In this document: positions 49,901-57,230 of the stretch, piece after piece
Position numbering within the stretch: position 1 is the stretch's first letter
Layout: each line of letters opens with the position of its first letter
NCBI RefSeq assembly: GCF_009299835.1
Contig: NZ_VKCZ01000020.1
Coordinates: 802,019 to 866,018 of the forward strand
Direction: 5' to 3'
Source of the DNA: Microlunatus speluncae
Lineage (GTDB): Bacteria; Actinomycetota; Actinomycetes; Propionibacteriales; Propionibacteriaceae
DNA: 64,000 nt
The notes under the pieces: model-generated
What the model was told of the DNA's origin: nothing
Seen by the model: only the letters and a program-made list of their open reading frames with translations
The model's database searches: none
Made by a program: the position numbers and the translations under genes

Positions 49901-50355
49901 GCCGGCACCGCGCCGCTGCGGTCGAGGTCGCGGATGAACCGGGATGATCGTGGGGTCTGGTCGAGGTAGCCGCGGCTCCGGTAGAGCCCGTGCGCGTCGT
50001 CGCGGTAGTTGGAGCTGGTGACCTCCATCCGTTCGCAGCCGTGCTCGGCGGCGAACTCCTCCGTCGCCGCGACGAGCAGGCCGCCGATTCCCCGGCCGCG
50101 GGCCTTGTGGGAGACGACCAGCGCGACGATCCGGGCCCAGTGGCCGTTGCGTTCGAAGAACGGACAGAGATGGACCGCGACGACACCGAGGACGTCACCG
50201 TCGGCCTCGGCGACGTAGGCCGCGCTGGACTGATCGTCGGCCCAGCCCTGGATCCGTGCTGCCGTGGTCGACTCGCCGTCCTGCGGATAGCCCAGTTGCT
50301 CAAGCAATGCGGTGACGGCCGCGGCGTCGGCGGGTTGCGCCGGTCGGATCTGCAT
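49897..50355 (-). CDS. GNAT-family acetyltransferase in the van operon
   Basis: Protein of 152 residues with a complete GNAT fold: MQIRPAQPADAAAVTALLEQ, VLGVVAVHLCPFFERNG, the acetyl-CoA pyrophosphate loop VSHKARGRGIGGLLVAATEE (RGxGxG as RGRGIG), and YRDDAHGLYRSRGYLDQTPR. It starts inside the last 56 bases of vanX and overlaps murG2 by 4, so it is firmly in the vanHAX transcript. Known van clusters I can recall lack it. Acetylation of a peptidoglycan sugar, a precursor amine or the drug itself are all possible; nothing in the sequence selects among them. Confidence 0.85.
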   Translation of the reverse strand: MQIRPAQPADAAAVTALLEQLGYPQDGESTTAARIQGWADDQSSAAYVAEADGDVLGVVAVHLCPFFERNGHWARIVALVVSHKARGRGIGGLLVAATEEFAAEHGCERMEVTSSNYRDDAHGLYRSRGYLDQTPRSSRFIRDLDRSGAVPA

Positions 50356-50983
50356 GCGTTCCCTTGTCGACGAGATCGGTGATGGGGAAATCGAAGTACG
50401 TGTCCGGATGGGGCTCCTCCCGCAGCGTGTAGTGCCACCACTCGCAACGGTAGGAGTCGAAGCCGGAGCCCCACATGACCGAACGAAGATACTGCCGGTT
50501 CCGCGCCTCGGCCTCGGTGACCCCCGCCGCTCCATGATGCGAGACGGTGTCCATCAGGTCATGATCACCGCCCATCGAGACGAGCTCCCCGGTCGTCAGC
50601 CGGAAGAGCGTCAGGTCAACGGCGCTGCCCCGGCTGTGGCCCGACCGGGTGGCCACATAGCCCTGGGCGAACAGGTCGGACCGGTCGAGGTTCGGGTAGT
50701 ACTGCGGCTTCGTCCGGCCGTCCTCCGGCTGCCGCGACCAGTGCAGGAAGTCGTCCACCGCGGACTGCGGTCGATAGCCGTCCCAGAGGAACAGGCCGAA
50801 GCCGATCGAGGCGGCCTTGTCCCGGGCCCGTTCCAGGGCGGCACACAGGGCCGGGGTGCCGACGATGCGATTCGCCCGATAACCCGCCACCGGCCGCCCG
50901 GTGAAGTTGTCGCCGCCGGCGTATCTGGCGTCCCAGCGGATGCCGGGGACGACCGAGTCGACGAAGACGAAGCCGTCGTTCAT
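50300..50983 (-). CDS. vanX: VanX D-Ala-D-Ala dipeptidase
   Basis: Protein of 227 residues (enterococcal VanX is 202). The zinc and catalytic residues fall at exactly the enterococcal numbers: SGHSRGSAVDLTL has His116 and Asp123, and EWWHYTL has Glu181 and His184; Arg71 is in DGYRPQ. It hydrolyses the D-Ala-D-Ala dipeptide so that only D-Ala-D-Lac enters precursors. The 25 extra C-terminal residues are basic (TRRRRGRHRIA) and their codons overlap the GNAT start. ATG 50983 overlaps the vanA stop. Cytosolic, no signal peptide. Confidence 0.96.
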   Translation of the reverse strand: MNDGFVFVDSVVPGIRWDARYAGGDNFTGRPVAGYRANRIVGTPALCAALERARDKAASIGFGLFLWDGYRPQSAVDDFLHWSRQPEDGRTKPQYYPNLDRSDLFAQGYVATRSGHSRGSAVDLTLFRLTTGELVSMGGDHDLMDTVSHHGAAGVTEAEARNRQYLRSVMWGSGFDSYRCEWWHYTLREEPHPDTYFDFPITDLVDKGTHADPTGATRRRRGRHRIA

Positions 50984-52020
50984 CGACCGGGGCCGGCCAG
51001 GGCCAGTCCGATCACCCGGTCGATCACCTCGGACAGCGGCATCCCGGCGGCGGCCATCATCCGCGGATAGCGGCTGTACGAGGTCAGACCCGGCAGCGTG
51101 TTGACCTCGTTGAGGATGGCCCGGCCGTCCTCGGTGAGGAACAGGTCGACCCGGGCCAGGCCGCGGCAGCCCAGGGCACGGTAGATGGCCTTCGCCGTCT
51201 CCCGGACGAGCTCGCGGGACGCGACCGGAATGTCGGCGGGGACGATGAAGGTCGCATTCTCCGAACCGCTCTCCGGGTCGTCCTCCTGGTGGATCTTGAA
51301 GAAGCCGTGGGTCAGCGCGACCCGGTCGACCTCGCCGGTGATCAACTCCCCGTCGTTGCCCAGGACTGCACAGCCGATCTCGCTGCCGACCACCGCCTCT
51401 TCGATCATGATCTTGGAGTCGAACTGGCCCGCGGTCCGCAGCGCGTCCGGGAGTTCGTCCTTCGTCGAGACCTTGCTGACGCCGAACGATGATCCCGACC
51501 GGGCCGGCTTGACGAAGATCGGATAGTTGAACCGGTCGGCATCCACCTCGTCGCCCGCCGCGACGATCCAGAACTTGGGCGTCCCGATGCCCGCGCCGGC
51601 GACCACGGAATAGGTCAGCGACTTGTCGATGCACAGCGCGGAACTGGGGATGTCGCAACCGGCGTAGGGGATCCCGGCGATCTCCAACAGGCCCTGGATC
51701 GCGCCGTCCTCGCCCAGCCGGCCGTGCAGCACGGGCAGCACGACGTCGAGCTTGATCGTCTGGTGGTCCCCGGGGTCGAGCACCAGCAGGCCGGGATTGC
51801 TCCGGTCCGGCGACAGCACGACCGGCCGGCCGGGGCCGTCCTCCCAGCCGTCCTCGGGGCCGTCGCAGAGGGTCCAGGCGCCGCTCTTGGTGATCCCGAT
51901 GTAGAACGGCTCGTACTGGTCGAGATCGAGGTTCTTGGCGACTTCCTGGGTCGACTTGACCGAGACGGGATGCTCCTCGAAGCCGCCCCCGAAGATGATT
52001 CCGACGTGCAACTTAGTCAT
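50980..52020 (-). CDS. vanA: VanA-type D-alanine-D-lactate ligase
   Basis: Protein of 346 residues, ATP-grasp fold. GGFEEHPVS includes Glu16; HGRLGEDGAIQGLLE, FVKPARSGSSFGVSKV and ILNEVNTLPGLTSYSRYP are ligase motifs. The omega loop ALTHGFFKIHQEDDPESGSEN carries His244, the residue that in enterococcal VanA favours lactate over D-Ala at neutral pH; Ddl enzymes have Tyr/Lys there. It joins D-Ala to D-lactate. Start overlaps the vanH stop by 8 nt and the stop overlaps vanX, so the three proteins are made as a coupled set. Confidence 0.95.
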   Translation of the reverse strand: MTKLHVGIIFGGGFEEHPVSVKSTQEVAKNLDLDQYEPFYIGITKSGAWTLCDGPEDGWEDGPGRPVVLSPDRSNPGLLVLDPGDHQTIKLDVVLPVLHGRLGEDGAIQGLLEIAGIPYAGCDIPSSALCIDKSLTYSVVAGAGIGTPKFWIVAAGDEVDADRFNYPIFVKPARSGSSFGVSKVSTKDELPDALRTAGQFDSKIMIEEAVVGSEIGCAVLGNDGELITGEVDRVALTHGFFKIHQEDDPESGSENATFIVPADIPVASRELVRETAKAIYRALGCRGLARVDLFLTEDGRAILNEVNTLPGLTSYSRYPRMMAAAGMPLSEVIDRVIGLALAGPGR

Positions 52021-53032
52021 GCTGGCTCCTGCTTTCGAATTGGCGGCAGTTGATCATTGAGTTCTCGACCGTGTCCCGCAGGGCATGATCGGTGTAGTAG
52101 GCGGTGTGCGGACTGATCAGCACGTTCGGCAGCGCCTGGAGTCGCGGCAGCAGTTCGTTGTCGATCGCGGTGTCGCGGTGGTCGATGTAGAAGATCCCTT
52201 CCTCTCCTTCGAGGACGTCCAGCGCCGCGCCGCTCACCCGGCCGCTGATCAGGGCCGCGTGCAGGGCCTCGGTGTCGAGCAGGGCACCGCGGCCGGTGTT
52301 GATCACCAGGGCGCCGGGCTTCAGCCGCTCGAACTCGTGCCGTCCGAGCAGATGGTGGGTGTCCGGCGTGAGTGGAGTGTGCAGGGTGATCAGATCGCTC
52401 TGTTGCAGCAGTTCGTCGAGCGGGACGTAGTCGGCCGCGATCTTGGGACGGAGGTCGTAGGCGAGGATCCGGCCGCCGAAGCCATGCAGCCGATCGATGA
52501 CGGCGGCGCCGATCCGTCCCGTGCCGATCACTCCGACGGTCAGGTCGCGCAGCTCCCGCCCGCGTACGTCGTTCAATCGGTAATCATGAAGATCGGTGCG
52601 GCGGACCATGGCCTTCGCCTGGCGCACCGCCATCAAGATCAACATCAGCGTGTAGTCGGCCACGCTGTCGGGTGAGTAGGTGACGTTCTCGACGGTGATG
52701 CCGACGCTTTCGGCGAAGCGCGGATCGAGGTGGTTGTAGCCGATGCTCCGGGTGGAGATGTACCCGACGCCGATCCGGCTGAGCGCGAGCAACGTCGAGT
52801 TCGTGATCTTGGTCTTGTGGCCGACGCTGATGCAGCGGTTGCCGAAGGCGAGCTCGATCGTGGCCTCCGACACCGGTGCCTCGGTGATCTTGGGCAGGAC
52901 GCCGTACTGTGGTGCCAGCTCGCGGAACAGGACGGCCTCGTCCGGCCCGCAGCCGTAGATGGTGATCTCCAGCGTGGCGGACCTCGAGCGAGGGCGGCGG
53001 ATCGCCGTTCGGGCCGGATCGCTGGAGCTCAT
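52013..53032 (-). CDS. vanH: VanH D-lactate dehydrogenase
   Basis: Protein of 339 residues in the D-2-hydroxyacid dehydrogenase family. It has ISVGHKTKITNSTLLAL, VGYISTRSIGYNHLD, the NAD motif VGVIGTGRIGAAVID, INTGRGALLDTEAL (catalytic Arg segment), LEGEEGIFYIDHRD and VLISPHTAYYTDHAL (catalytic His). It reduces pyruvate to D-lactate for VanA. As in other VanH proteins, the sequence is closest to D-lactate dehydrogenases rather than phosphoglycerate dehydrogenase. It is the first gene of the leftward vanHAX-GNAT-murG2 transcript, 24 nt from VanR-type element 2. The N-terminal 20 residues (basic) extend beyond the usual start. Confidence 0.94.
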   Translation of the reverse strand: MSSSDPARTAIRRPRSRSATLEITIYGCGPDEAVLFRELAPQYGVLPKITEAPVSEATIELAFGNRCISVGHKTKITNSTLLALSRIGVGYISTRSIGYNHLDPRFAESVGITVENVTYSPDSVADYTLMLILMAVRQAKAMVRRTDLHDYRLNDVRGRELRDLTVGVIGTGRIGAAVIDRLHGFGGRILAYDLRPKIAADYVPLDELLQQSDLITLHTPLTPDTHHLLGRHEFERLKPGALVINTGRGALLDTEALHAALISGRVSGAALDVLEGEEGIFYIDHRDTAIDNELLPRLQALPNVLISPHTAYYTDHALRDTVENSMINCRQFESRSQHD

Positions 53033-53055
53033 GCCGCCAGCTAAGAGAAGGCGGT

Positions 53056-53099
53056 GTTGCCGGCGCGTATCGGCTTTTCGATATGCCGACGATATGCCG
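53056..53099 (-). promoter_or_regulatory. VanR-type promoter element 2 (vanH)
   Basis: The most regular copy: CGGCATATCGT (53099-53089) and CGGCATATCGA (53088-53078) are adjacent 11-bp direct repeats on the minus strand, followed by AAAGC, GATACG (candidate -10, 53071-53066) and GCCGGCAACACC. The edge at 53056 is 24 nt from the vanH ATG. It lies between vanH and the divergent murF-like gene and could influence both. Confidence 0.8.
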
Positions 53100-53119
53100 T
53101 GATCACTTGACTGGGAGGC

Positions 53120-53143
53120 ATGAATTCCAGCGAGTCAGCATGA
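53120..53143 (+). CDS. Seven-codon leader ORF before the murF-like gene
   Basis: ATG 53120 follows CTTGACTGGGAGGC, the same leader found before the vanY genes, and encodes MNSSESA, then TGA overlapping the murF-like ATG (ATGA at 53140). The resemblance of its first codons to the starts of vanH (MSSSD) and vanY (MSSRE) suggests a copied start block now acting as a coupling leader (inference). Confidence 0.4.
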   Translation: MNSSESA

Positions 53144-54483
53144 TCCCGCTCAGCCTCGACGAGATCGCCAAGATCGTCGGCGGCACCGTCGCGGGAGACG
53201 GTGCCGTGACGGTGACCGCGCCGGCCGTGCTCGACGGGCGACAGGCCGAGCCGGGTGGTCTGTTCGTCGCCTTCGCCGGCGAGCACGTCGACGGTCACGG
53301 TTTCGCCGACCAGGCCGGCCGGGCCGGGGCGGTGGCCGTGCTCGGTTCTCGGCCGACGGCGTTGCCGACCGTGGTCGTCGACGACGCCCAGGTCGCGCTG
53401 CAGGCCCTGGCCGCCGAGGTCGTCGGCCGGCTCCGGGACGGCCTGACCGTCGTCGGGCTGACCGGCTCGCAGGGCAAGACCAGCACCAAGGACCTGCTGA
53501 CCGCGGTGCTGTCGAGCACGGCGCCGACGGTCGCCACGATCGGCTCGCTCAACAACGAGCTCGGGGTGCCGCTGACCATGCTGCGCGCCGACCGGGCGAC
53601 CCGCTTCCTGGTGCTGGAGATGGGCGCCCGGCACCTCGGCCAGATCGCCGACCTGACCCGCCTGGTCGCCCCCGACATCGCCATCGTGCTCAACGTCGGC
53701 CGGGCCCACCTCGGCAAGTTCGGATCACGCGGAGCCATCGCCACGGCCAAGGGTGAACTGGTACAGGGGCTGGCGCCGGGCGGCACTGCCATCCTCAACG
53801 CCGACGATCCCCGGGTGGTCGCGATGCGCGCGCTCACCGACGGTCCGGTGCTGACCTTCGGCCTGGCCGAGCACGCCGACGTCCGGGTGACCGACCTGGC
53901 GCTGGACCGGCTCGCCCGGCCGTCCTTCGTGCTCCGGACCACCGCCGCCGCGGCCCCGACCACGCTGCCGATCCTCGGGGCGCACCAGGCACTCAATGCG
54001 TCGGCCGCCGCGGCGGCCGGACTGGCGGCCGGCATCCCTCTCGACCGGGCCGCGACGGCACTGGCCGACGTCGCGCTGTCGAAGTGGCGGCTGGAGCTGC
54101 GCGACCTGGCCGGCGGCGCGACCCTGCTGAACGACTCCTTCAACGCCCACCCCGAATCCACCCTCGCCGGCCTGGACGCGCTCGCCGCCATCGAGGGCGG
54201 CCGCCGGATCGCCGTGCTCGGCGAGATGCTCGAGCTCGGCGAGGACAGCGACGCCGAGCACCGCGCCGTCGGCCGGTACGCGGCCGCCCGGGCCGATCTG
54301 GTCGTCGGGATCGGCGCCGCCGGCCGGCAGATCGTTGCCGGCGCCGGCGAGCGCGCCGTCGCGCTGGCCGACAACGCCGCCGCCGTCGACTGGCTGCTCC
54401 ACGAGCTCGAATCCGGTGATGTGGTGTTGATCAAGGCCTCCCGCGGCGCCCACCTCGACGAGGTCGCTGCCGCGCTGACCTGA
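53140..54483 (+). CDS. MurF-like UDP-MurNAc-tripeptide ligase, van-associated
   Basis: Protein of 447 residues with the three Mur-ligase domains: N-terminal (LDEIAKIVGGTVAGDGAVTV), central ATPase with P-loop GSQGKTSTKDLL (109-120), IGSLNNELGVPLTML and VLEMGARHLGQIADLTRLV, and C-terminal NDSFNAHPESTLAGLDALAA and VLGEMLELGEDSDAEHR. MurF adds the terminal dipeptide to the stem. A second copy divergent from vanHAX is most simply a ligase suited to D-Ala-D-Lac; murF homologues accompany van genes in some glycopeptide producers. The start shares ATGA with a 7-codon leader ORF. It probably uses a promoter in the 53100 region. Confidence 0.88.
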   Translation: MIPLSLDEIAKIVGGTVAGDGAVTVTAPAVLDGRQAEPGGLFVAFAGEHVDGHGFADQAGRAGAVAVLGSRPTALPTVVVDDAQVALQALAAEVVGRLRDGLTVVGLTGSQGKTSTKDLLTAVLSSTAPTVATIGSLNNELGVPLTMLRADRATRFLVLEMGARHLGQIADLTRLVAPDIAIVLNVGRAHLGKFGSRGAIATAKGELVQGLAPGGTAILNADDPRVVAMRALTDGPVLTFGLAEHADVRVTDLALDRLARPSFVLRTTAAAAPTTLPILGAHQALNASAAAAAGLAAGIPLDRAATALADVALSKWRLELRDLAGGATLLNDSFNAHPESTLAGLDALAAIEGGRRIAVLGEMLELGEDSDAEHRAVGRYAAARADLVVGIGAAGRQIVAGAGERAVALADNAAAVDWLLHELESGDVVLIKASRGAHLDEVAAALT

Positions 54484-54493
54484 GCGCGTTCCG

Positions 54494-54517
54494 TTCCCTG
54501 AGCCTGTCGAAGGGCTG
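54494..54517 (-). repeat. Inverted single copy of the CCTTCGACAGGCTCAGGG element
   Basis: GTTCCCTGAGCCTGTCGAAG is the reverse complement of the core in the tandem array that starts 42 bp further on. Together with the array it can form long hairpins between the convergent murF-like and femX genes. Confidence 0.8.
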
Positions 54518-54558
54518 GCCAGGTGATTCCATGATCATGACGGACCATGGGATGCATC

Positions 54559-54835
54559 GGGCTTGCCCTTCGACAGGCTCAGGGAACGGAACAAGCGTCC
54601 CTGTCGGGCTTGCCCTTCGACAGGCTCAGGGAACGGAACAAGCGTCCCTGTCGGGCTTGCCCTTCGACAGGCTCAGGGAACGGAACAAGCGTCCCTGTCG
54701 GGCTTGCCCTTCGACAGGCTCAGGGAACGGAACAAGCGTCCCTGTCGGGCTTGCCCTTCGACAGGCTCAGGGAACGGAACAAGCGTCCCTGTCGGGCTTG
54801 CCCTTCGACAGGCTCAGGGAACGGAACAAGCTCGT
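54559..54835 (+). repeat. Six tandem 47-bp repeats
   Basis: Units begin with GGGCTTGCCC at 54559, 54606, 54653, 54700, 54747 and 54794; each contains CCTTCGACAGGCTCAGGGAA and ends CGTCCCTGTC. Copies are essentially identical; the sixth diverges in its last bases. The period is not a multiple of three, so open frames through it are artefacts. The core is a widely dispersed palindromic element in many high-GC bacteria. The array fills the gap to the femX stop and may stop transcription from both sides. Confidence 0.95.
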
Positions 54836-55978
54836 TCAGCGGTTGCGGTTGAGGTAGAGGTCGAAGGCTCGGTAGAGGAGGGGGCGGAGGGGGAGGTCCC
54901 ATTCGCCGACGTAGCGGACGGCTCGGCCGCCGGTGCCGACCTTGAACTGGATCAGGCCGACGTGCGGGTCGTCGGAGTCGATCGTCGGGGTGATGCCGCG
55001 CAGGTCGTAGACGTCGCAGCCGGCGGCCAGGGCGTCGCTGATCATGGCCCACTGGCAGGCGTTGGAGCCGCGCACGTCACGCTTCGCGGTGCTGGAGGCG
55101 CCGTAGACGTACCAGGCGTGACCGCCGACCCGGATGCCGATGGTGGCGGCGACCAGGTCGCCCTGATGCCGGGCGAGATAGAGCTTGATCCGGTCGGGAT
55201 CCTCCGCCCTCAGGGCCCGGAACATGGTCTGGAAGTAGGGCAGCGGCCGGGGGGTGAAGTGATCCCGTTCGGCGGTGTGGACGTACAGCTGATGGAAGGC
55301 TTCAAGATCATCGCCGACGGTGACCTCGACGCCGGCCTTGGCGGCCTTCTTGAGGTTGCGGCGCCAGAGCTGGTTCATGCCCTTGAGCAGGTCGTCCTCG
55401 GTCCGGCCGGCCAGCGGTAGCTCGAAGGTGAACTGTGGCTGCCCGACGCCGAAGCCGTCGGCCGTGCTCTGCGGCCGCCAGCCCGCGCTGCGGAGCCAGC
55501 CGGTCACCCGGGCGCCGACCTGATCGGACTGTCCGGGCAGGTCGGTGAGCCGCCGGCGGCCCGGGTCGGCGATGCCCTCCTTGACCTGGCCGGCGGTCCA
55601 GGTGTCGGTGCGCACCGGCGGGCCGAGTCGGAGCGCGAACGCGCCGCGGGCCTTGAGCTGGGTCGCCAGCGGGTCGAGCCAGGCGCCGAGGTCGCCGGTC
55701 CAGTCGATCGCCGGCCCCTGCGCCAGGTACGCCAGCGTGAAGCGGCGGAGTCGCGGCACCGGGCGGTGCAGCACCAGCCCGGCGCCGACCAGCCGGCCGC
55801 TGTCGTACCAACCGAGGGACTCGCTGCGCCACTCGGTCTTGACGCCGGCCCAGGCCGGGGTCTGCAGGAAGCTGACCGAGCGCTGCTCCCGGACGAATGC
55901 CAGGTGCTCGGCGGCGCCGATCGGCCCGACGGTCAGCCCGAGGCTCGATGCTGGTGCGAGGTCGTGCGCGCCGGTCAC
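54836..55978 (-). CDS. FemX/VanK-like peptidoglycan branching enzyme
   Basis: Protein of 380 residues of the FemABX family, made of two GNAT-like domains: VSFLQTPAWAGVKTEWRSESLGWYD, LAYLAQGPAIDWTGDL, then FTFELPLAGRTEDDLLKGMNQLWRRNLKKAAKAGVEV, HAWYVYGASSTAKRDVRGSNACQWAMISDALAAGCDVYDLRG and GLIQFKVGTGGRAVRYVGEWDLPL. These enzymes add amino acids from aminoacyl-tRNA to the stem-peptide side chain. In Streptomyces coelicolor VanK is needed because the normal FemX does not accept D-Lac-ending precursors, which suggests the same role here. GTG 55978 overlaps the cytoplasmic vanY stop. Confidence 0.88.
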   Translation of the reverse strand: MTGAHDLAPASSLGLTVGPIGAAEHLAFVREQRSVSFLQTPAWAGVKTEWRSESLGWYDSGRLVGAGLVLHRPVPRLRRFTLAYLAQGPAIDWTGDLGAWLDPLATQLKARGAFALRLGPPVRTDTWTAGQVKEGIADPGRRRLTDLPGQSDQVGARVTGWLRSAGWRPQSTADGFGVGQPQFTFELPLAGRTEDDLLKGMNQLWRRNLKKAAKAGVEVTVGDDLEAFHQLYVHTAERDHFTPRPLPYFQTMFRALRAEDPDRIKLYLARHQGDLVAATIGIRVGGHAWYVYGASSTAKRDVRGSNACQWAMISDALAAGCDVYDLRGITPTIDSDDPHVGLIQFKVGTGGRAVRYVGEWDLPLRPLLYRAFDLYLNRNR

Positions 55979-56454
55979 CGCTGCAGCCGCGGATCGCGTG
56001 ACGGGTCGGCGTACCGGGGCGGGCTGCCGTGCTCGATGGCCTCGGCGCGAAACTCGTAGTGCCAGGGTTCGTTGTTGTAGATCTGGCACAGCCCGTACGC
56101 CGCACCGTGCTCGAACAGCCACGCCTTGGCCTCGGAGTGCCCGATGTCGACCGCCTCGCCGGACACGTGCGGCGACGTTTCGGGGGTGGCGATCCAGCGG
56201 GCGGCCTCCTCCTCGGAGCCGTACTTGACGATCCCGTCCCGGCGCAGCTGATCTTGGTATTCCGGGGAACGCCAGCCGCTGTTGACGTAGAACTTCACAC
56301 CTTCCGCGGCGGCAGCCGTCGCGGCCGCGCGCAGGGCCCGGAGCAATTCCGGCCTGAGGTTGGCGACGGCCGGATAGCCGTCGTCGAACACGGTCACGCC
56401 TTCGGGGACGGCGCCGTCGGCCTCGGTGAGCGTACGACAGGTGGCTCGAGTCAT
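55975..56454 (-). CDS. VanY-like M15 peptidase without export signal
   Basis: Protein of 159 residues. The M15 domain is complete: VKFYVNSGWRSPEYQ, SPHVSGEAVDIG (His and Asp) and NNEPWHYEF (Glu and His). It is a paralogue of the lipoprotein VanY (both have VPEGVTVFDD/VPDGVTVFDD, GLCQIY and RYADP..DPRLQ), but lacks the signal, lipobox and linker. It is therefore probably cytosolic and may act on cytoplasmic pentapeptide precursors or dipeptide, like a VanXY-type enzyme (inference). The ATG 56454 is 24 nt from VanR-type element 3. It is coupled to the FemX/VanK-like gene. Confidence 0.85.
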   Translation of the reverse strand: MTRATCRTLTEADGAVPEGVTVFDDGYPAVANLRPELLRALRAAATAAAAEGVKFYVNSGWRSPEYQDQLRRDGIVKYGSEEEAARWIATPETSPHVSGEAVDIGHSEAKAWLFEHGAAYGLCQIYNNEPWHYEFRAEAIEHGSPPRYADPSRDPRLQR

Positions 56455-56477
56455 GTCGTCAGTCAAGAGCGCGCGGT

Positions 56478-56517
56478 GTTGTCGGCGCGTATGGGCTTTT
56501 CGATATGCCGGCAATAG
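56478..56517 (-). promoter_or_regulatory. VanR-type promoter element 3 (cytoplasmic vanY)
   Basis: Minus strand: CCTATTGC then CGGCATATCGA, AAAGC, CATACG and GCCGACAACACC. The second half-site is identical to element 2; the first is degenerate. The edge at 56478 is 24 nt from the start codon. It also lies in the divergent promoter region of vanR, permitting autoregulation. Confidence 0.75.
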
Positions 56518-56543
56518 GCCCCGCCCGGTACGGTCGTGGCCAA

Positions 56544-57230
56544 ATGCGCGTGTTGATCGTCGAGGACGAGCCCCTGCTGGCCGAAGCCATCCGTGATGGG
56601 TTGCGGCTGGAAGCGATCGCGGCCGACATCGCCGGCGACGGCGACACGGCGCTGGAACTGCTGAGCATCAACGCGTACGACATCGCCGTGCTCGACCGCG
56701 ACATCCCCGGCCCGTCCGGCGACGAGATCGCCAAGCGCGTCGTCGCCTCCGGCAGCGGAATGCCGATCATGATGCTGACCGCGGCCGACCGGCTGGACGA
56801 CAAGGCCTCCGGCTTCGGGCTCGGCGCCGACGACTATCTCACCAAGCCGTTCGAGCTGCAGGAACTCGTGCTCCGGCTGCGCGCCCTCGACCGCCGGCGC
56901 GCCCACAACCGGCCGCCGGTGCGCGAGATCGCCGGGCTGCGGCTGGACCCGTTCCGGCGCGAGGTCTTCCGGGACGGCCGCTACGTCGCGCTGACCCGGA
57001 AACAGTTCGCCGTGCTCGAGGTGCTGGTCGCCGCCGAGGGCGGGGTGGTCAGCGCCGAGGAACTGCTGGAGCGGGCCTGGGACGAGAACGCCGACCCGTT
57101 CACCAACGCCGTCCGGATCACCGTCTCGGCGCTGCGCAAACGCCTCGGCGAGCCCTGGCTGATCGCGACCGTGCCCGGCGTCGGCTATCGGATCGACACC
57201 GGTTCCGGACCCGAGGGAGACCGTGGATAG
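56544..57230 (+). CDS. vanR: VanR response regulator (OmpR family)
   Basis: Protein of 228 residues. Receiver domain: MRVLIVEDEPLLAEAIRDGL with acidic pocket, phospho-acceptor Asp51 in AVLDRDIPG, Thr79 and Lys101 (TKPFELQELVLRLRAL). The winged-helix output domain (about 127-222) reads LTRKQFAVLEVLVAAEGGVV, then ITVSALRKRLGEPWLIATVPGVGYRI. It should bind the 11-bp direct repeats upstream of the vanY genes and vanH. It overlaps vanS by 8 nt. Its closest context (vanHAX, vanY, vanK-like) identifies it as VanR rather than a general PhoP-type regulator. Confidence 0.93.
   Translation: MRVLIVEDEPLLAEAIRDGLRLEAIAADIAGDGDTALELLSINAYDIAVLDRDIPGPSGDEIAKRVVASGSGMPIMMLTAADRLDDKASGFGLGADDYLTKPFELQELVLRLRALDRRRAHNRPPVREIAGLRLDPFRREVFRDGRYVALTRKQFAVLEVLVAAEGGVVSAEELLERAWDENADPFTNAVRITVSALRKRLGEPWLIATVPGVGYRIDTGSGPEGDRG

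Noticed and set aside
54531..55420. Long open frames through the 47-bp repeats
   Set aside because: The repeat is open in several frames because of its composition; period 47 shifts the frame each unit, and the frames have no start signal or family similarity. The real gene there is femX on the minus strand.
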